DNA from: Kitasatospora paranensis
GTDB taxonomy: Bacteria; Actinomycetota; Actinomycetes; Streptomycetales; Streptomycetaceae
Reading direction: 5' to 3'
Length of the DNA stretch: 64,000 nucleotides
NCBI RefSeq assembly: GCF_039544005.1
Contig: NZ_BAABKV010000001.1
Span: forward strand, 4,216,001 to 4,280,000
Position numbers and translations under genes: made by a program. Below, one piece after another: positions 17,434 through 25,468 of the stretch (position 1 is its first letter; each line of letters starts with the position of its first letter). The notes under the pieces are model-generated. The model was not told the DNA's origin and made no database searches. It saw only the letters and a program-made list of their open reading frames with translations.

Positions 17434-17456
17434 CGCGAACCCTCCAAATGGTTGGT

Positions 17457-17482
17457 AAATGCAATCTTTTCAGTTGCACTTT
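17457..17482. promoter_or_regulatory. Inverted-repeat operator for the MarR/membrane-protein operon
   Basis: TGCAA (17460-17464) and TTGCA (17474-17478) form a dyad separated by 9 bp, inside the AT-rich block just upstream of the membrane-protein start codon. Position and symmetry fit autoregulation by the MarR protein encoded downstream. Confidence 0.55.
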
Positions 17483-17515
17483 ACAACCCATGGGGCCGGA
17501 GCGCGTCGGCGGGCT

Positions 17516-17845
17516 TCAGAGCACGTCGGCGAGCTCGCGCAGCAGCTTGGCCTTGGCCCGGGCGCCGACCATGGTCTTCACCGGCTCGCCGCCGCGGAAG
17601 ACCACCAGGGTCGGCATCGACAGCACCCCGTACGCGGCCTGGGTCTCGGGGTTGGTGTCGACGTTCAGCTGGACGATGCGCAGCCGGCCGGCCTCCTCGC
17701 GGGCCACCTCGGTGAGGACCGGCGCGAGCATCCGGCAGGGCGGGCACCAGTCGGCGGTGAAGTCGACCAGGACGGGCCCGTCGGCACCGAGCACCTCGGC
17801 GGCGAACGTCGCGTCGGTGACCTCGTCGATCCCGGTGATGACCAT
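17516..17845 (-). CDS. Thioredoxin with WCPPC active site
   Basis: 109 aa, the full thioredoxin fold. The active site is DFTADWCPPCRMLAPV: proline replaces the usual glycine of WCGPC. The cis-Pro loop is intact (SMPTLVVFRGGEPV). Such a change shifts redox potential and sometimes partner choice. It is encoded 10 bp after a MerR regulator on the same strand, a pairing that suggests redox- or stress-inducible expression. Disulfide reduction in the cytoplasm is the expected role; there is no signal peptide. Confidence 0.93.
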   Translation of the reverse strand: MVITGIDEVTDATFAAEVLGADGPVLVDFTADWCPPCRMLAPVLTEVAREEAGRLRIVQLNVDTNPETQAAYGVLSMPTLVVFRGGEPVKTMVGARAKAKLLRELADVL

Positions 17846-17855
17846 GGCGTACTCC

Positions 17856-18302
17856 CTAACTGTCGTGGGTCGGTGGACGGAGGGCGGTCGGCTCCGGGTG
17901 CGGGGCCAGCTCGCAGCGCGGCTCCGGGCCGCCCGGGCGGTCGGCCCCGGCCTCCAGTTCGGCCCGGGCCAGCTGGCCGGCGACCTCGTCGCGGACGGCG
18001 TGCAGCCGCTCCAGCACGGCGTCGAGCTCGGCGAGCTTGGCCCGGTAGACGTCCAGGGAGGCCGGGCAGGCGTCGCCGGCCGGGTGGCCGGCCTGCAGGC
18101 ACTCCACGAAGGGCCGGGTCTCCTCCAGCCCGAAACCGAAGTCCTGGAGCGTGCGGATCTGCCGCAGCAGCCGCAGGTCCTCCTCGTCGTACTCGCGGTA
18201 GCCGTTGCCGCCCCGCCGGGCGGGCAGCAGCCCGCGCGACTCGTAGTACCGCAGGGTGCGCGTGGTGGTGCCCGCTCGCCGGGCCAGTTCGCCGATCCGC
18301 AT
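17856..18302 (-). CDS. MerR-family regulator paired with thioredoxin
   Basis: 148 aa from ATG 18302. The N-terminal MerR helix-turn-helix is MRIGELARRAGTTTRTLRYY with GYREYDEEDLRLLRQI; a coiled coil follows (LAELDAVLERLHAVRDEV). Only one cysteine is seen in the effector region (GDACPASLD), so it does not match the metal-binding CueR or the Fe-S SoxR patterns. It probably controls the downstream thioredoxin; the inducer is unknown. Confidence 0.88.
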   Translation of the reverse strand: MRIGELARRAGTTTRTLRYYESRGLLPARRGGNGYREYDEEDLRLLRQIRTLQDFGFGLEETRPFVECLQAGHPAGDACPASLDVYRAKLAELDAVLERLHAVRDEVAGQLARAELEAGADRPGGPEPRCELAPHPEPTALRPPTHDS

Positions 18303-18351
18303 GCCGTCGACGGTAGACCTTGCCGCCGACGTCAACGCCAGAGCCGTTCGC

Positions 18352-18777
18352 TCAGTCGCCGCCCGGGACGGGCTGCGCGAGCGGGCTGCCCGCGGGCAGC
18401 AGGTAGGTGACCAGCAGCACCACCGGCTCGGGGCCGAGGTTGCGCCCGAGGTGGACGCGGCACCGGCCGGGCGGTTCGACGAAGGCGGTGCCGGCGGGCG
18501 CGGTGTGCCGCGAACCGTCGGTCAGGACACGGGTGAGGATGCCGGAGCGGACCACCACGACCAGTGGGCCGCGGTGGTAGTGCCAGCCGGTGGCGGCGCC
18601 CGGGTCGAGAATCACCTCCTGGACGGTGACGTCCGTGCGGCCGCGGCCGCACAGGGCGAACCCGCCCTCCGCGGTGCCCGCGGCGAGCACCGTCTCCGCC
18701 ACGCCGGGAACGGTCGCGGACGGCGGCGGCCGTTCGCCGGCCCCGGCCGGCCCGGTGCGGGAATGCCTGACGGTCAC
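18352..18777 (-). CDS. Cupin-domain protein
   Basis: 141 aa. The cupin beta-barrel shows in GAATGWHYHRGPLVVVVRSG (His-x-His metal ligands), a DGSRHTAPAGTAFVEPPG strand pair and a conserved CRVHLGRN. Streptomycete members of this group usually have unknown roles or bind a metal for dioxygenase or sugar-isomerase chemistry. The ribosome site is weak. It is transcribed in the same direction as the MerR-thioredoxin pair, with a 49-bp gap. Confidence 0.8.
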   Translation of the reverse strand: MTVRHSRTGPAGAGERPPPSATVPGVAETVLAAGTAEGGFALCGRGRTDVTVQEVILDPGAATGWHYHRGPLVVVVRSGILTRVLTDGSRHTAPAGTAFVEPPGRCRVHLGRNLGPEPVVLLVTYLLPAGSPLAQPVPGGD

Positions 18778-18827
18778 CGTTCCCCCGGCGGTCGACGCAT
18801 CTGTTGGTCCGTCAGGTTATCCGACTG

Positions 18828-19286
18828 CTACAGCGCGTCCTCAAGGTCGACGACGGCCCGGTCCGCCGCCCGGACGACGCAGCGGACCCGCACGGCCGGC
18901 CGCCCGGCCGGGAACTCCTCGGTGACCACGACGAACGCCAGCCCGCCGGCCGCGCCCTCGCCGCGCAGCGTCCAGCCGTCCGGTACGGCGCCGGCCACCC
19001 GGAACACCGGATCGGCCCGGTGCTCGTCCGCCCAGGCGTCCAGCCGGGCGTTGAGCTGCGGCGTGAGCCGGTCGGCCCGCACCTCGGACGGGGTGTGGCC
19101 GGTCCCGAGACCCAGCACCGCGTCCCGGTAGGCGGCGAGGAAGTCCGCCACGACGCCGACACCCGGTGCCGCGGCCGGGCCGGGCAGGACGGGCGGGGCA
19201 GGCGCCGCGACCGGAGCGGCGGCCGAGCGGGCGGCCGGGCAGGCCAGGGCGGCGACCAGGGCCAGGGCGACGGGCAGGATCCTCAT
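18828..19286 (-). CDS. Secreted protein of unknown function
   Basis: 152 aa from ATG 19286; GGAGGAG lies 7 bp upstream. A Sec signal peptide is evident (MRILPVALALVAALACPAA, cleavage near AAA). The mature part begins with an Ala/Pro linker, then an alpha+beta domain (VVADFLAAYRDAVLG, DGWTLRGEGAAGGLAFVVVTEEF) that resembles an NTF2/SnoaL-like fold only loosely. The signal-region cysteine lacks a lipobox context. No function can be assigned. Confidence 0.7.
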   Translation of the reverse strand: MRILPVALALVAALACPAARSAAAPVAAPAPPVLPGPAAAPGVGVVADFLAAYRDAVLGLGTGHTPSEVRADRLTPQLNARLDAWADEHRADPVFRVAGAVPDGWTLRGEGAAGGLAFVVVTEEFPAGRPAVRVRCVVRAADRAVVDLEDAL

Positions 19287-19406
19287 CGGCGTCTCCTCCG
19301 GGGCAGCGGGTGCCCCAGCCGAGCAGACCCGGGAGCACCCCCGCACCCCGCCACGCCGGGCGGGCGCGCGACCGCCGGCCGGTGCGGCCCGACCCGGCCG
19401 GACCGG

Positions 19407-19874
19407 TCAGACCACCTGGGCGGCGGCGTCCAGTGCGACGGTGACCCGGTCGAGCATCCGGCGCAGCTCGGCGATCTCACCCGGCTCCACCCCGGTGGCC
19501 GCCAGGATCCGGCGCGGCACCTCCAGTGCCCGCTCCCGCAGCGCCGTACCGGAGCCGGTGAGCCGGACGACGACGGACCGCTCGTCCTCGGCGCTGCGCT
19601 CACGGCGGACGTGCCCGGCCGCCTCCAGTCGCTTCAGCAGCGGCGACAGCGTCCCGGAGTCCAGGCGCAGGTGGCTGCCGATCCGCTTGACGGGGAGGTC
19701 GCCGTGCTCCCACAGGACGAGCATGACCAGGTACTGGGGGTAGGTGAGGCCGAGCTCCTTGAGGGCGACCCGGTAGACCGCGTCGAACGACCGCGAGGCG
19801 GCGTGCAGCGAGAAGCAGATCATGCGGTCGAGGCGGAGCAGCTCCTCGTCCGGCACCGGTGGGGTCGTGGTCAT
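19407..19874 (-). CDS. ohrR: OhrR, organic-peroxide-sensing MarR repressor
   Basis: 155 aa. The reactive N-terminal cysteine of OhrR sits in LDRMICFSLHAASRSF, the position oxidised by organic hydroperoxides. The winged helix follows: LPVKRIGSHLRLDSGTLSPL and the wing EDERSVVVRLTGSG. Oxidation releases it from DNA and derepresses ohr, which lies divergently with a shared palindrome between them. Gene pairing, cysteine and operator together make the assignment firm. Confidence 0.95.
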   Translation of the reverse strand: MTTTPPVPDEELLRLDRMICFSLHAASRSFDAVYRVALKELGLTYPQYLVMLVLWEHGDLPVKRIGSHLRLDSGTLSPLLKRLEAAGHVRRERSAEDERSVVVRLTGSGTALRERALEVPRRILAATGVEPGEIAELRRMLDRVTVALDAAAQVV

Positions 19875-19902
19875 GCCTCCAGGATAGCCCGGCCGCGCGC
19901 AT

Positions 19903-19922
19903 TTCAGTTGTGCACAATTGAA
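19903..19922. promoter_or_regulatory. OhrR operator between ohrR and ohr
   Basis: A 20-bp near-perfect palindrome centred on TTGTGCACAA, with TTCA/TGAA outer arms. It matches the known OhrR box style and lies 29 bp upstream of ohrR and 71 bp upstream of ohr. Confidence 0.85.
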
Positions 19923-19992
19923 TCGTGTGCTCTACTTATGGACATCGGGCAGCCCGGGACAGGGGCCGCCGCAGCGAGAAGGGACTTGCTTG

Positions 19993-20403
<411 letters not shown>

Positions 20404-20417
20404 CGGGCTGAGGGGTC

Positions 20418-20464
20418 GGCGGCGGGCCGCCGGGGCAGTGGTGCAGCCCCGGCGGCCCGCCGCC
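20418..20464 (+). terminator. Terminator after ohr
   Basis: A perfect 19-bp GC stem (from GGCGGCGGGCCGCC) with a 9-nt loop, 14 bp past the stop. It also serves the convergent Spo0M-like gene. Confidence 0.85.
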
Positions 20465-20521
20465 GTTCACGCGTTCACGCCCACCGGGCCGCCCGAAGAG
20501 GGCGCGGCGGGACGGGGCGGG

Positions 20522-21286
20522 TCAGTGGCCCAGCACGCCGCGGATCCAGCCGTCCACCGTGCCGGTGAGGTCCTGCTGCCCGGCCGCGTGGTCCAGCACG
20601 AAGGTGCGCACCGAGTCGCCGCTGTGGAACATGCCGCGCTTGTCGAACTCCAGCACCACCTCGACCCGGTGCGGGTCGGTGACGAAGGACAGCTCGATCT
20701 CGTTGCAGCGCCGGGCGAACTGCGGCGCCGCCTTGTACTCGATCTCCTGGTAGAACGGCAGCGTCTGGCCCGTGCCGTGGATCCGGCCCGCCTCCAGGTC
20801 GGCCCGGTGGAAGTGGAAGCCGAGCGCCGACAGCGCCTCCAGCACCCGCTGCTGCACCGGCAGCGGCTGCACCGCGAGCGGGTCGGTGTCCCCGCGGTCC
20901 AGCTGACCCGCGATGTCCACGTCGGTGCGGACCCCGAGCGCCATGCCCGCGAGGTGGTGGCCCCCGATCGCCGTCACCGGCGTCTCCCACGGCACCGGGA
21001 AGGCGAACGGCACGGCGCGCCGCTCGCCGGCCGCCAGCCGCAGCGGGCCGCAGACCTGCACCCGGGCGAACTCCTTGGTGGTGTGGCCCTCGCTGTCCTC
21101 GTACTCGACCTCGACGCGCGCCGCCAGGCAGAGCGTGATGCCGTTGATCTCCGCGTCGCGGTCGCCGCCGACCAGGTCGACCTGGCCGTGCACCGTGCCG
21201 CCGGGGTACACGGTCGGCGTGGACAGCACCGTGTCGACGGTGGGTCCGCCGACGCCCAGGGCGCCGAGAAGCCGCTTGAACACCAT
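20522..21286 (-). CDS. Spo0M-family sporulation-control protein
   Basis: 254 aa from ATG 21286; GAGGAG is 8 bp upstream, which excludes the in-frame GTG at 21295. The arrestin-like Spo0M fold is recognised by MVFKRLLGALGVGGPTVDTV, YPGGTVHGQVDLVGG, IPFAFPVPWETPVT-like strands and the C-terminal LDHAAGQQDLTGTVDGWI. In Bacillus, Spo0M affects early sporulation and cytoskeleton contacts; actinobacterial homologues are conserved but poorly understood. It is cytoplasmic. Confidence 0.92.
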   Translation of the reverse strand: MVFKRLLGALGVGGPTVDTVLSTPTVYPGGTVHGQVDLVGGDRDAEINGITLCLAARVEVEYEDSEGHTTKEFARVQVCGPLRLAAGERRAVPFAFPVPWETPVTAIGGHHLAGMALGVRTDVDIAGQLDRGDTDPLAVQPLPVQQRVLEALSALGFHFHRADLEAGRIHGTGQTLPFYQEIEYKAAPQFARRCNEIELSFVTDPHRVEVVLEFDKRGMFHSGDSVRTFVLDHAAGQQDLTGTVDGWIRGVLGH

Positions 21287-21366
21287 CCGGGGCACTCCTC
21301 ACAGAGTCGGGGTCACGAGCGCACCGATCGTACTTTGCCTGCGCTTTGCCACCGGCCGGCGGCCCG

Positions 21367-22296
21367 CTACAGCGGGGTGACCGCCTTCAGCACCAGCAGC
21401 AGTGCCACGGCGGCGTTCAGGGCGGAGAGCGCCGAGGCCGCGGTGCCGGCCGCCGCCACCATCGCCGCCAGCCCGGCCGGGCTGTGCGCGGGCGGCCAGG
21501 CCCGGCCCGGCGGTACCGGGCCGAGCAGGGCCGCCACCCGGCGCGGCACCGGGCCCGGCGCGGCGAACGCGGCCAGCCCCGGCGCCGCGTGATGGGCCAC
21601 CAGGGCGGCCCTGGCCACCGCGCGGGCGGTCACCCGGCGGTCGCCGACCGCCCCGGCGGCCTCCTCGTCGGCCCAGCGCTCGGTGCTGTAGGCGACCGCC
21701 CGGTGCACCGGGCGCAGGAACGGATTGACGCAGGCGGCCAGCCGGGTCGCGAGCAGGTAGCGGTGGTGACGGTGCGCCAGATGAGCCCGCTCGTGGGCGA
21801 GCAGGGCGTCCCGCTCGCCCTCCGCCAGGTGCACCAGCATGCCGGTGGAGACCACGATCCGGCCCGGCGAACCGGGCAGCGCGTACGCGTACGGGGTGTC
21901 GTCGGGCAGCACCGCGGGGTCGGAGCCCGGCGGCAGGTGCCGGACGGCCCGGCGGGCCCGGGACACCACCCGCAGCCGGACGGCCAGGGTGCGGACGACG
22001 GCCACCACCACGACCAGCAGCACGGCGATGGCGGCGCTGCCGACCTCGACGTGGAACGGCACCATGCGCCGGACCTCCGGGTCGGACCAGCCGTCCGGCA
22101 GCGGGTTGCCGGGGATCTGCGCGGTGCCGACGACGCCGAGCAGCCCGAGGCAGAGCGCGCTGCAGACCGCCATGGCCGCGCTGAAGCCCGTCAGCAGGCG
22201 GGCGGCCGCCCGAGGGTGCAGGTGCTGTTCGGCGAGCCGGGCGATCGGCAGCGCGGTCAGCGGCAGGATGAGCGGCAGGAAGACGAAGACCCCCAT
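21367..22296 (-). CDS. M56-family (BlaR1-like) membrane metallopeptidase
   Basis: 309 aa. Membrane helices lie at about 1-22, 33-58, 84-107 and near the C-terminus (280-305). The cytoplasmic zinc protease site is LLAHERAHLAHRHH (HExxH-like, with the second His as HERAH) and TERWADEEAA supplies the downstream Glu. It lacks the penicillin-binding sensor domain of true BlaR1. It overlaps the operon of a BlaI-type repressor located 3 bp upstream, so it probably cleaves or inactivates that repressor on an unknown signal. Confidence 0.9.
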   Translation of the reverse strand: MGVFVFLPLILPLTALPIARLAEQHLHPRAAARLLTGFSAAMAVCSALCLGLLGVVGTAQIPGNPLPDGWSDPEVRRMVPFHVEVGSAAIAVLLVVVVAVVRTLAVRLRVVSRARRAVRHLPPGSDPAVLPDDTPYAYALPGSPGRIVVSTGMLVHLAEGERDALLAHERAHLAHRHHRYLLATRLAACVNPFLRPVHRAVAYSTERWADEEAAGAVGDRRVTARAVARAALVAHHAAPGLAAFAAPGPVPRRVAALLGPVPPGRAWPPAHSPAGLAAMVAAAGTAASALSALNAAVALLLVLKAVTPL

Positions 22297-22299
22297 CGC

Positions 22300-22748
22300 T
22301 CAGCCCTCGCGACCGTCCGGGCCACCGGTGCCGGCCGCGCCGGACCGGGCCTGGTCCTCCGGGGCGCCGTCGAGCAGGGCCCGCAGCAACTCCTCGTCGT
22401 GCGGCAGCAGGGCGGAGACGAAGCTCGCGAGGACGGCGTCCCGGTCGGCCTCGCCGTCGAGCACCCGGCGCATCCGCAGCGCGGCCAGCCCCGCCGCGTC
22501 GGACGCCGCACGCCAGACGTACGAGCGGCCGGAACGGGTGCGCGAGACGGCGTTCTTGGTGTGCAGCCGGGAGAGGATGGTGACCACCGTGGTGTACGCC
22601 AGCCCGCCCTCCAGCCGCTCCTGGACCCAGCCGGCGGTGGCCGGCTCGGGCGCCTGCCGCAGCACGGCGAGCACCTGGGCCTCCAGCTCGCCCTGGCCGC
22701 GGCGGCGGGCCCGGAACCCCCGGCAGGGGGCTGCCCCTGGTGCGCCAT
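22300..22748 (-). CDS. BlaI/MecI/CopY-family repressor, frameshifted near its start
   Basis: The winged-helix core is clear: GELEAQVLAVLRQAPEPATA, GGLAYTTVVTILSRLHTKN and VSRTRSGRSYVW. The start MAHQGQPPAGG at ATG 22748 is in another frame. Adding one base to the C5 run at 22717-22721 (G5 on the coding strand) joins both, giving about 149 aa. These repressors hold penicillinase-type promoters off until cleaved by the partner M56 protease, encoded here 3 bp downstream. A CTACA-N4-TGTAG dyad upstream is its likely operator. Confidence 0.85.
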
Positions 22749-22855
22749 GGCGGCCCCTTCCGGTTCGTCGTGCCCCTGCCGGCCATCCTACTGAGCGCCC
22801 GCGCGCGGCCGGTCGCGCCGCCGGGCCCGCCCCGCCGGATAAGGGCGCATAGTCT

Positions 22856-22869
22856 CTACACTGCTGTAG
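22856..22869. promoter_or_regulatory. BlaI-type operator between blaI-like gene and terD
   Basis: CTACA-CTGC-TGTAG is the dyad typical of BlaI/MecI operators (TACA/TGTA half-sites). It is 108 bp upstream of the repressor start and 67 bp upstream of the divergent TerD gene, and could regulate both. Confidence 0.65.
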
Positions 22870-22936
22870 ATTCGTGCGGCACAGTGATCAGGAACGACCG
22901 GGCGCCGCCCGGTCGGGAACTCCGGGAGGGGCAGTC

Positions 22937-23512
22937 ATGGGAGTCTCGCTGGCCAAGGGCGGAAACGTCTCGCTGAGCAAGGAGGCCCCGGGCCTCACCT
23001 CGGTCATCATCGGCCTCGGGTGGGACGTCCGGGCCACCACGGGCGCCGACTTCGACCTCGACGCCAGCGCCCTGCTGTGCAGCGAGGCCGGCCGGGTGCT
23101 CACCGACCAGCACTTCGTCTTCTACAACAACCTGACCAGCCCCGACGGCTCCGTCGAGCACAGCGGCGACAACCTCACCGGTGGCGGCGACGGCGACGAC
23201 GAGCAGATCAAGGTCAGCCTGGTGACCGTCCCGGAGACGGTCTCCAAGATCGTCTTCCCGGTCTCCATCTACGACGCCGAGAACCGGCTGCAGAACTTCG
23301 GCCAGGTCCGCAACGCCTTCATCCGCGTCGTCGACCAGGCCACCGGCGCCGAGGTCGCCCGCTACGACCTGACCGAGGACGCCTCGACCGAGACCGCGAT
23401 GGTCTTCGGCGAGCTCTACCGGTACGGCGCCGACTGGAAGTTCCGTGCCATCGGCCAGGGTTACGCCTCCGGTCTGCGCGGCATCGCCCTGGACTACGGC
23501 GTCAACGTCTGA
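22937..23512 (+). CDS. TerD-family tellurite/stress protein
   Basis: 191 aa from ATG 22937 with GGGAGGGG upstream. It is a canonical TerD domain: MGVSLAKGGNVSLSKEAPG, IGLGWDVRATTGADFDLDAS with the calcium-binding acidic loop (DFDLDASA), HSGDNLTGGGDGDDEQI and a C-terminal YRYGADWKFRAIGQGY. TerD proteins bind Ca2+ and act in tellurite, phage and envelope-stress resistance and in Streptomyces differentiation. It is single-gene, followed by a very strong terminator. Confidence 0.95.
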   Translation: MGVSLAKGGNVSLSKEAPGLTSVIIGLGWDVRATTGADFDLDASALLCSEAGRVLTDQHFVFYNNLTSPDGSVEHSGDNLTGGGDGDDEQIKVSLVTVPETVSKIVFPVSIYDAENRLQNFGQVRNAFIRVVDQATGAEVARYDLTEDASTETAMVFGELYRYGADWKFRAIGQGYASGLRGIALDYGVNV

Positions 23513-23519
23513 CAACCGG

Positions 23520-23566
23520 CCGGCTCGGCCTCGGAGCCCGTCCGACGGGCTCCGAGGCCGAGCCGG
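23520..23566 (+). terminator. Terminator after terD
   Basis: A perfect 22-bp stem beginning CCGGCTCGGCCTCGG with a 3-nt loop, 8 bp past the stop: one of the most stable hairpins in the window. Confidence 0.9.
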
Positions 23567-23670
23567 TCGTGGCGGACGCGGTGCACCGGCCGGTACCCCG
23601 GGCCCTCGTCGACCGGGTCGTCGGGGACGGCGCCCTCCCAGGACGGCAGCCGGTGCCGGGGTGCGGGCGC

Positions 23671-24198
23671 TCAGTCCACCGGGGCGGTCGCCGCGGGACG
23701 CCGGCGCGTGCCGGTGGTCACCACCAGGACGGCGGCCAGCAGCACCAGGTTCTTCACCACGAACTCGCCGACCATGGTGAGCATCAGCGGGTTGCCGCCC
23801 TGGAACGCGGAGCCCGGCATCAGCAGGAGCACTCCGAAGGTGCCGCACAGGTGCGCCCCCAGCACCGGCAGCGCCGCCACCAGGGCCCTGCCGGTGAGCA
23901 GCCAGAACCCGAGCAGCACCTCGACGCCGCCCAGCACCGGGACGACCCAGCCGCCGGGGTGCCCCGGGATGGTGCCGGTCACCAGGACGGCGGCGGGGCT
24001 GCGGTCGAGGACCTTCAGGACGCCGAACCAGATGTAGACGGCGCCGAGCCCCAGCCTGAGCAGGACCAGCCCGCGGCGGTGCAGGTCGGGCACCAGCCGG
24101 TGCAGGTCGGGGATGCGGCGGGCGGCCCGGGGCGCGGCCCCGGAGGGCACGGCGGGCGGCGGCGGGCCGGGCGGGCGGAGCTCGGGGATCACGGTCAT
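23671..24198 (-). CDS. DoxX-family membrane protein
   Basis: 175 aa from ATG 24198, GGAGGG upstream. A Pro-rich N-terminus (1-40) precedes four transmembrane helices. DoxX signatures include VLLRLGLGAVYIWFGVLKV, VPVLGGVEVLLGFWLL and the loop FQGGNPLMLTMVGEFVVKNLVLL. DoxX-type proteins are small quinone- or redox-linked membrane proteins. It lies between the SARP-like gene and the terminator of terD, on the minus strand 34 bp downstream of the regulator, so it may share the regulator's transcript. Confidence 0.85.
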   Translation of the reverse strand: MTVIPELRPPGPPPPAVPSGAAPRAARRIPDLHRLVPDLHRRGLVLLRLGLGAVYIWFGVLKVLDRSPAAVLVTGTIPGHPGGWVVPVLGGVEVLLGFWLLTGRALVAALPVLGAHLCGTFGVLLLMPGSAFQGGNPLMLTMVGEFVVKNLVLLAAVLVVTTGTRRRPAATAPVD

Positions 24199-24231
24199 GG
24201 GCGGTGTCCCTCCAGAACACGGCGGGTCGGG

Positions 24232-25172
24232 TCAGGTCGGTTCGTCCCGGCGGCTCGGGCCGGGCCGGTGCAGGCTGTGCAGCCCCCGGACGGGCGGGCG
24301 GATCCCGGCGTGCGCTCCGTCGGCGGGCGCCCGGACGTCCGCGTCGGGGCCGTCCGGTGCGCCGCCGAGCTCACGGCGGAGCAGCTCCCGGTACGCCCGG
24401 CGGTAGGCGTGCGCGGCGATCCGGTTGCCGGCCGCCAGGTACGCGGCGACCAGCGTCTCGTGGGCGCTCTCGCGCAGGCTGTCGGCGTGCACGGCGACCA
24501 GTGCCGCGTCCACCGCGGCGCCGACCCAGCCCGCCTGGACGAGCCGGAAGGAGAGCGCCTCCAGGGTGTGCAGCCGCTGCTCGCGCCAGCGCAGCCGGTG
24601 GTGGTCGAGCCAGTCCTCCTCCCAGTCGGGCAGCAGGTCGAGTCCGAAGTCGCAGCCGGCGGCGAGGGCGAGTTCCTCGGCGTCCAGCGGCAGGGCCAGG
24701 TTGAGCACCCGGGCGGCGACCGCCCGGCGTTCACCGAGGTCGACGGTGACCTCGGCGGCGAGCCGCAGCCGCTCCCCGCAGTCGTTCAGCAGGTCCGCGC
24801 GGTGGCCCGGCAGCCGGTGCAGCGCGGTGCGCAGGGCGGCGCCGGCCCGGGCCGGGTCGAGCCCGGGCCAGAGCACGGCGGCCGCCCTGGCCCGGGTGAG
24901 GCCGCCGGGTTCGACGGCGAGCAGCGCCAGCAGTCGCCGTGCGCCGATGCCCGGCTGGGCCTGTTCGCCGTCGAGGTGCAGGGCGAAGCCGCCCAGCAGG
25001 TCGAGCCGGATCCGCGGCTCGGCGGCCCGGGTGTCGTCCGGGTCGTCGGCGGCCCGCAGGGCGCGCCGGCGTCCCGCGGCGGTGTGGTCGGCGGCGCCGC
25101 GGCGCGCCGCGGCCCCCGGGTGGGAACCGCGACGGGCCGGGTGACGGCCCCGCCCGGCAGTGCTTGGATCAT
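24232..25172 (-). CDS. SARP-like regulator (winged helix + BTAD), frameshifted near its start
   Basis: The C-terminal 260 residues show an OmpR-type winged helix (RIRLDLLGGFALHLDG, ARRLLALLAVEPGG, RAAAVLWPGLDPARAGAALR). They also show a bacterial transcriptional activation domain (DLLPDWEEDWLDHHRLRWRE, ALVAVHADSLRESAHETLVA). The only well-placed start, ATG 25172 with AAGGAG 15 bp upstream, is in another frame. One added base in the C5 run 25113-25117 unites them, giving about 313 aa. SARPs activate secondary-metabolite operons by binding direct repeats. It is divergent from the haloperoxidase operon, so pathway-specific control of that operon is likely. Confidence 0.8.
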
Positions 25173-25357
25173 GGCGTGCCCCCGTGCTCCTTGACCTCGT
25201 CCCCACGCTAACCAGGGGCGCTCGGCGGCAGCGAGCGCCATCGCCGCATTGCATGGGAGCCATAGAAGAAGCCGATCGGCGGTGTCGCCGGGCGCTGTCG
25301 GCTGAGCAGCACCGATCCCCGTCCGAACAGCCGTCTGACGGGACACCGTCAGCTCCC

Positions 25358-25386
25358 GCGCAACACGGTGCAATGCTGCTGCAACG
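25358..25386 (+). promoter_or_regulatory. Direct repeats resembling a SARP box
   Basis: Three GCAA-containing repeats (CGCAAC 25359, TGCAAT 25369, TGCAAC 25380) occur at 10-11 bp spacing, the helical periodicity of SARP sites. They lie 84-110 bp upstream of the haloperoxidase start, in the region divergent from the SARP-like gene. A hairpin CTGACGG-GACA-CCGTCAG precedes them (25335-25352). Confidence 0.45.
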
Positions 25387-25468
25387 TTCGTGCCACGAGC
25401 CGTCACATACCTTCCGCGCAACGCCGCTTCCCCGGGCGCAGACCCGCCACGCGAGAAGGAACCGACCG

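Noticed and set aside
14861..17491. Minus-strand 876-codon frame linking several genes
   Set aside because: Only its last 176 codons (GNAT) are real. The rest is out of frame with the PPOX, MarR and membrane-protein genes.
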